NCBI GenBank assembly: GCA_017501805.1
Contig: JAFVWG010000126.1
Location: 1-14,951, forward strand
Origin: Oscillospiraceae bacterium
GTDB taxonomy: Bacteria; Bacillota; Clostridia; Oscillospirales; Oscillospiraceae
Length of the DNA: 14,951 bases
Direction: 5' to 3'
Shown: positions 14,650-14,951 of the stretch, piece by piece
Layout: every line of letters starts with the position of its first letter
How positions within the stretch are numbered: position 1 is the stretch's first letter
Program-made: the position numbers and the translations under genes
Notes under the pieces: generated by a model
The model's database searches: none
What the model was told of the DNA's origin: nothing
What the model saw: only the letters and a program-made list of their open reading frames with translations

Positions 14650-14920
14650 AATATATTTACTACAAAAATAAGTGAATTTTTTCCTTCATTTCCGCAAATC
14701 GGTTTTTTACTCATAAAGAACACAAGATATAGTGTGTTTTTCATTAAATTTTAAATTTTTCACAGCATTAACATAATATTATTTACATAATAAATTGAAA
14801 TAAATGTACAATTATTGTTAAAAAGCCTAACTTTTACTTGAAATAATTTCTTTTCTTTTTATAATTGTAAGTGTAATAGGATTTTGGGACACCAAATAAT
14901 TCTAAAAAGGAAATTTCGGT
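14650..14920. other. AT-rich intergenic region
   Basis: About 270 bases of strikingly AT-rich sequence without a convincing gene, in contrast to the GC-rich coding DNA to its left. It contains runs such as AAATTTTAAATTTTT and a perfect palindrome ACAAT-T-ATTGT (14808-14818), 19 bases upstream of the -35 box of the promoter for the next gene. No intrinsic terminator for the preceding gene stands out. It is best read as a long regulatory upstream region. Confidence 0.6.
14838..14865 (+). promoter_or_regulatory. Sigma-A promoter of the gene at the right edge
   Basis: TTGAAA (14838-14843) and a perfect TATAAT (14860-14865) are separated by 16 bases in an AT-rich setting with upstream A/T tracts. 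Transcription would start near 14872, giving a leader of about 50 bases before the ATG at 14921. Confidence 0.65.
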
Positions 14921-14951
14921 ATGGATCACATTTCAGGGTATCAGACCTATC
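14921..14951 (+). CDS. Start of an unidentified gene (5' end only)
   Basis: An ATG at 14921 follows AAGGAAA with about 8 bases of spacing and a strong promoter. It opens MDHISGYQTY, and the frame remains open to the edge. Ten residues are too few to assign a family, and I do not recognise it. The well-formed promoter and ribosome site are the main reasons to believe the gene is real. Confidence 0.5.
   Translation, partial: MDHISGYQTY

Noticed and set aside
1..14951. CRISPR arrays, insertion sequences, phage or toxin-antitoxin modules
   Set aside because: No regularly spaced direct repeats, transposase or integrase motifs, or small paired toxin/antitoxin genes were seen in any frame.

Overview
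The window looks like ordinary chromosome from an endospore-forming member of the Clostridia, most likely an Oscillospirales/Ruminococcaceae-type gut anaerobe. This rests on a cotJ spore-coat operon, a CwlD-type spore-cortex amidase, a SpoIID/LytB-family protein, a T-box-controlled tyrS, the ACT/PFL-family gene pair and a TIGR04086-like membrane protein. Genes are GC-rich by eye, with strong GGAGG-type ribosome binding sites, and three of the complete genes appear to start at TTG. Taxonomy is inferred from gene content only. I saw no CRISPR array, insertion sequence, integrase, tRNA or rRNA.

Layout, left to right. (1) Positions 1-1048, minus strand: a two-gene spore-coat operon in which cotJA and cotJB are fused into one reading frame, followed by cotJC (manganese-catalase family, all five metal ligands visible), which is cut by the left edge. 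(2) Positions 1049-1182: divergent control region with a sigma-A promoter for the rightward gene and a weaker sigma-E-like candidate for cotJ. (3) Positions 1183-5553, plus strand: a GH78 alpha-L-rhamnosidase, cwlD and radA; radA starts 47 bases inside cwlD. (4) Positions 5550-7107: a sigma-A promoter overlapping the radA stop, a tyrosine-specific T-box leader (UAC specifier, UGGU bulge, mutually exclusive antiterminator and terminator), tyrS, and a strong terminator. (5) Positions 7108-7989, minus strand: a lone dapA. (6) Positions 8013-9799: a divergent promoter region framed by a 9-nt inverted repeat, then a secreted SpoIID/LytB protein, with queA and tgt (queuosine tRNA modification) close behind. 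(7) Positions 12002-14189: yajC with its own promoter, a perfect hairpin, then an ACT-domain protein and a PFL-family (UPF0210/DUF711) protein of unknown function, ended by a terminator. (8) Positions 14236-14649: a small TIGR04086-like membrane protein. (9) Positions 14650-14951: a very AT-rich gap with a strong sigma-A promoter and the first ten codons of a gene that leaves the window.

The window mixes sporulation and cell-wall functions (cotJ, cwlD, SpoIID/LytB, dapA) with translation, tRNA modification, repair and secretion housekeeping (tyrS, queA, tgt, radA, yajC). I found no convincing novel defence or mobile system. The points most worth following up are the CotJA-CotJB fusion, the function-unknown ACT/PFL pair, the AT-rich right edge with its unidentified gene, and several unassigned inverted repeats at promoters.
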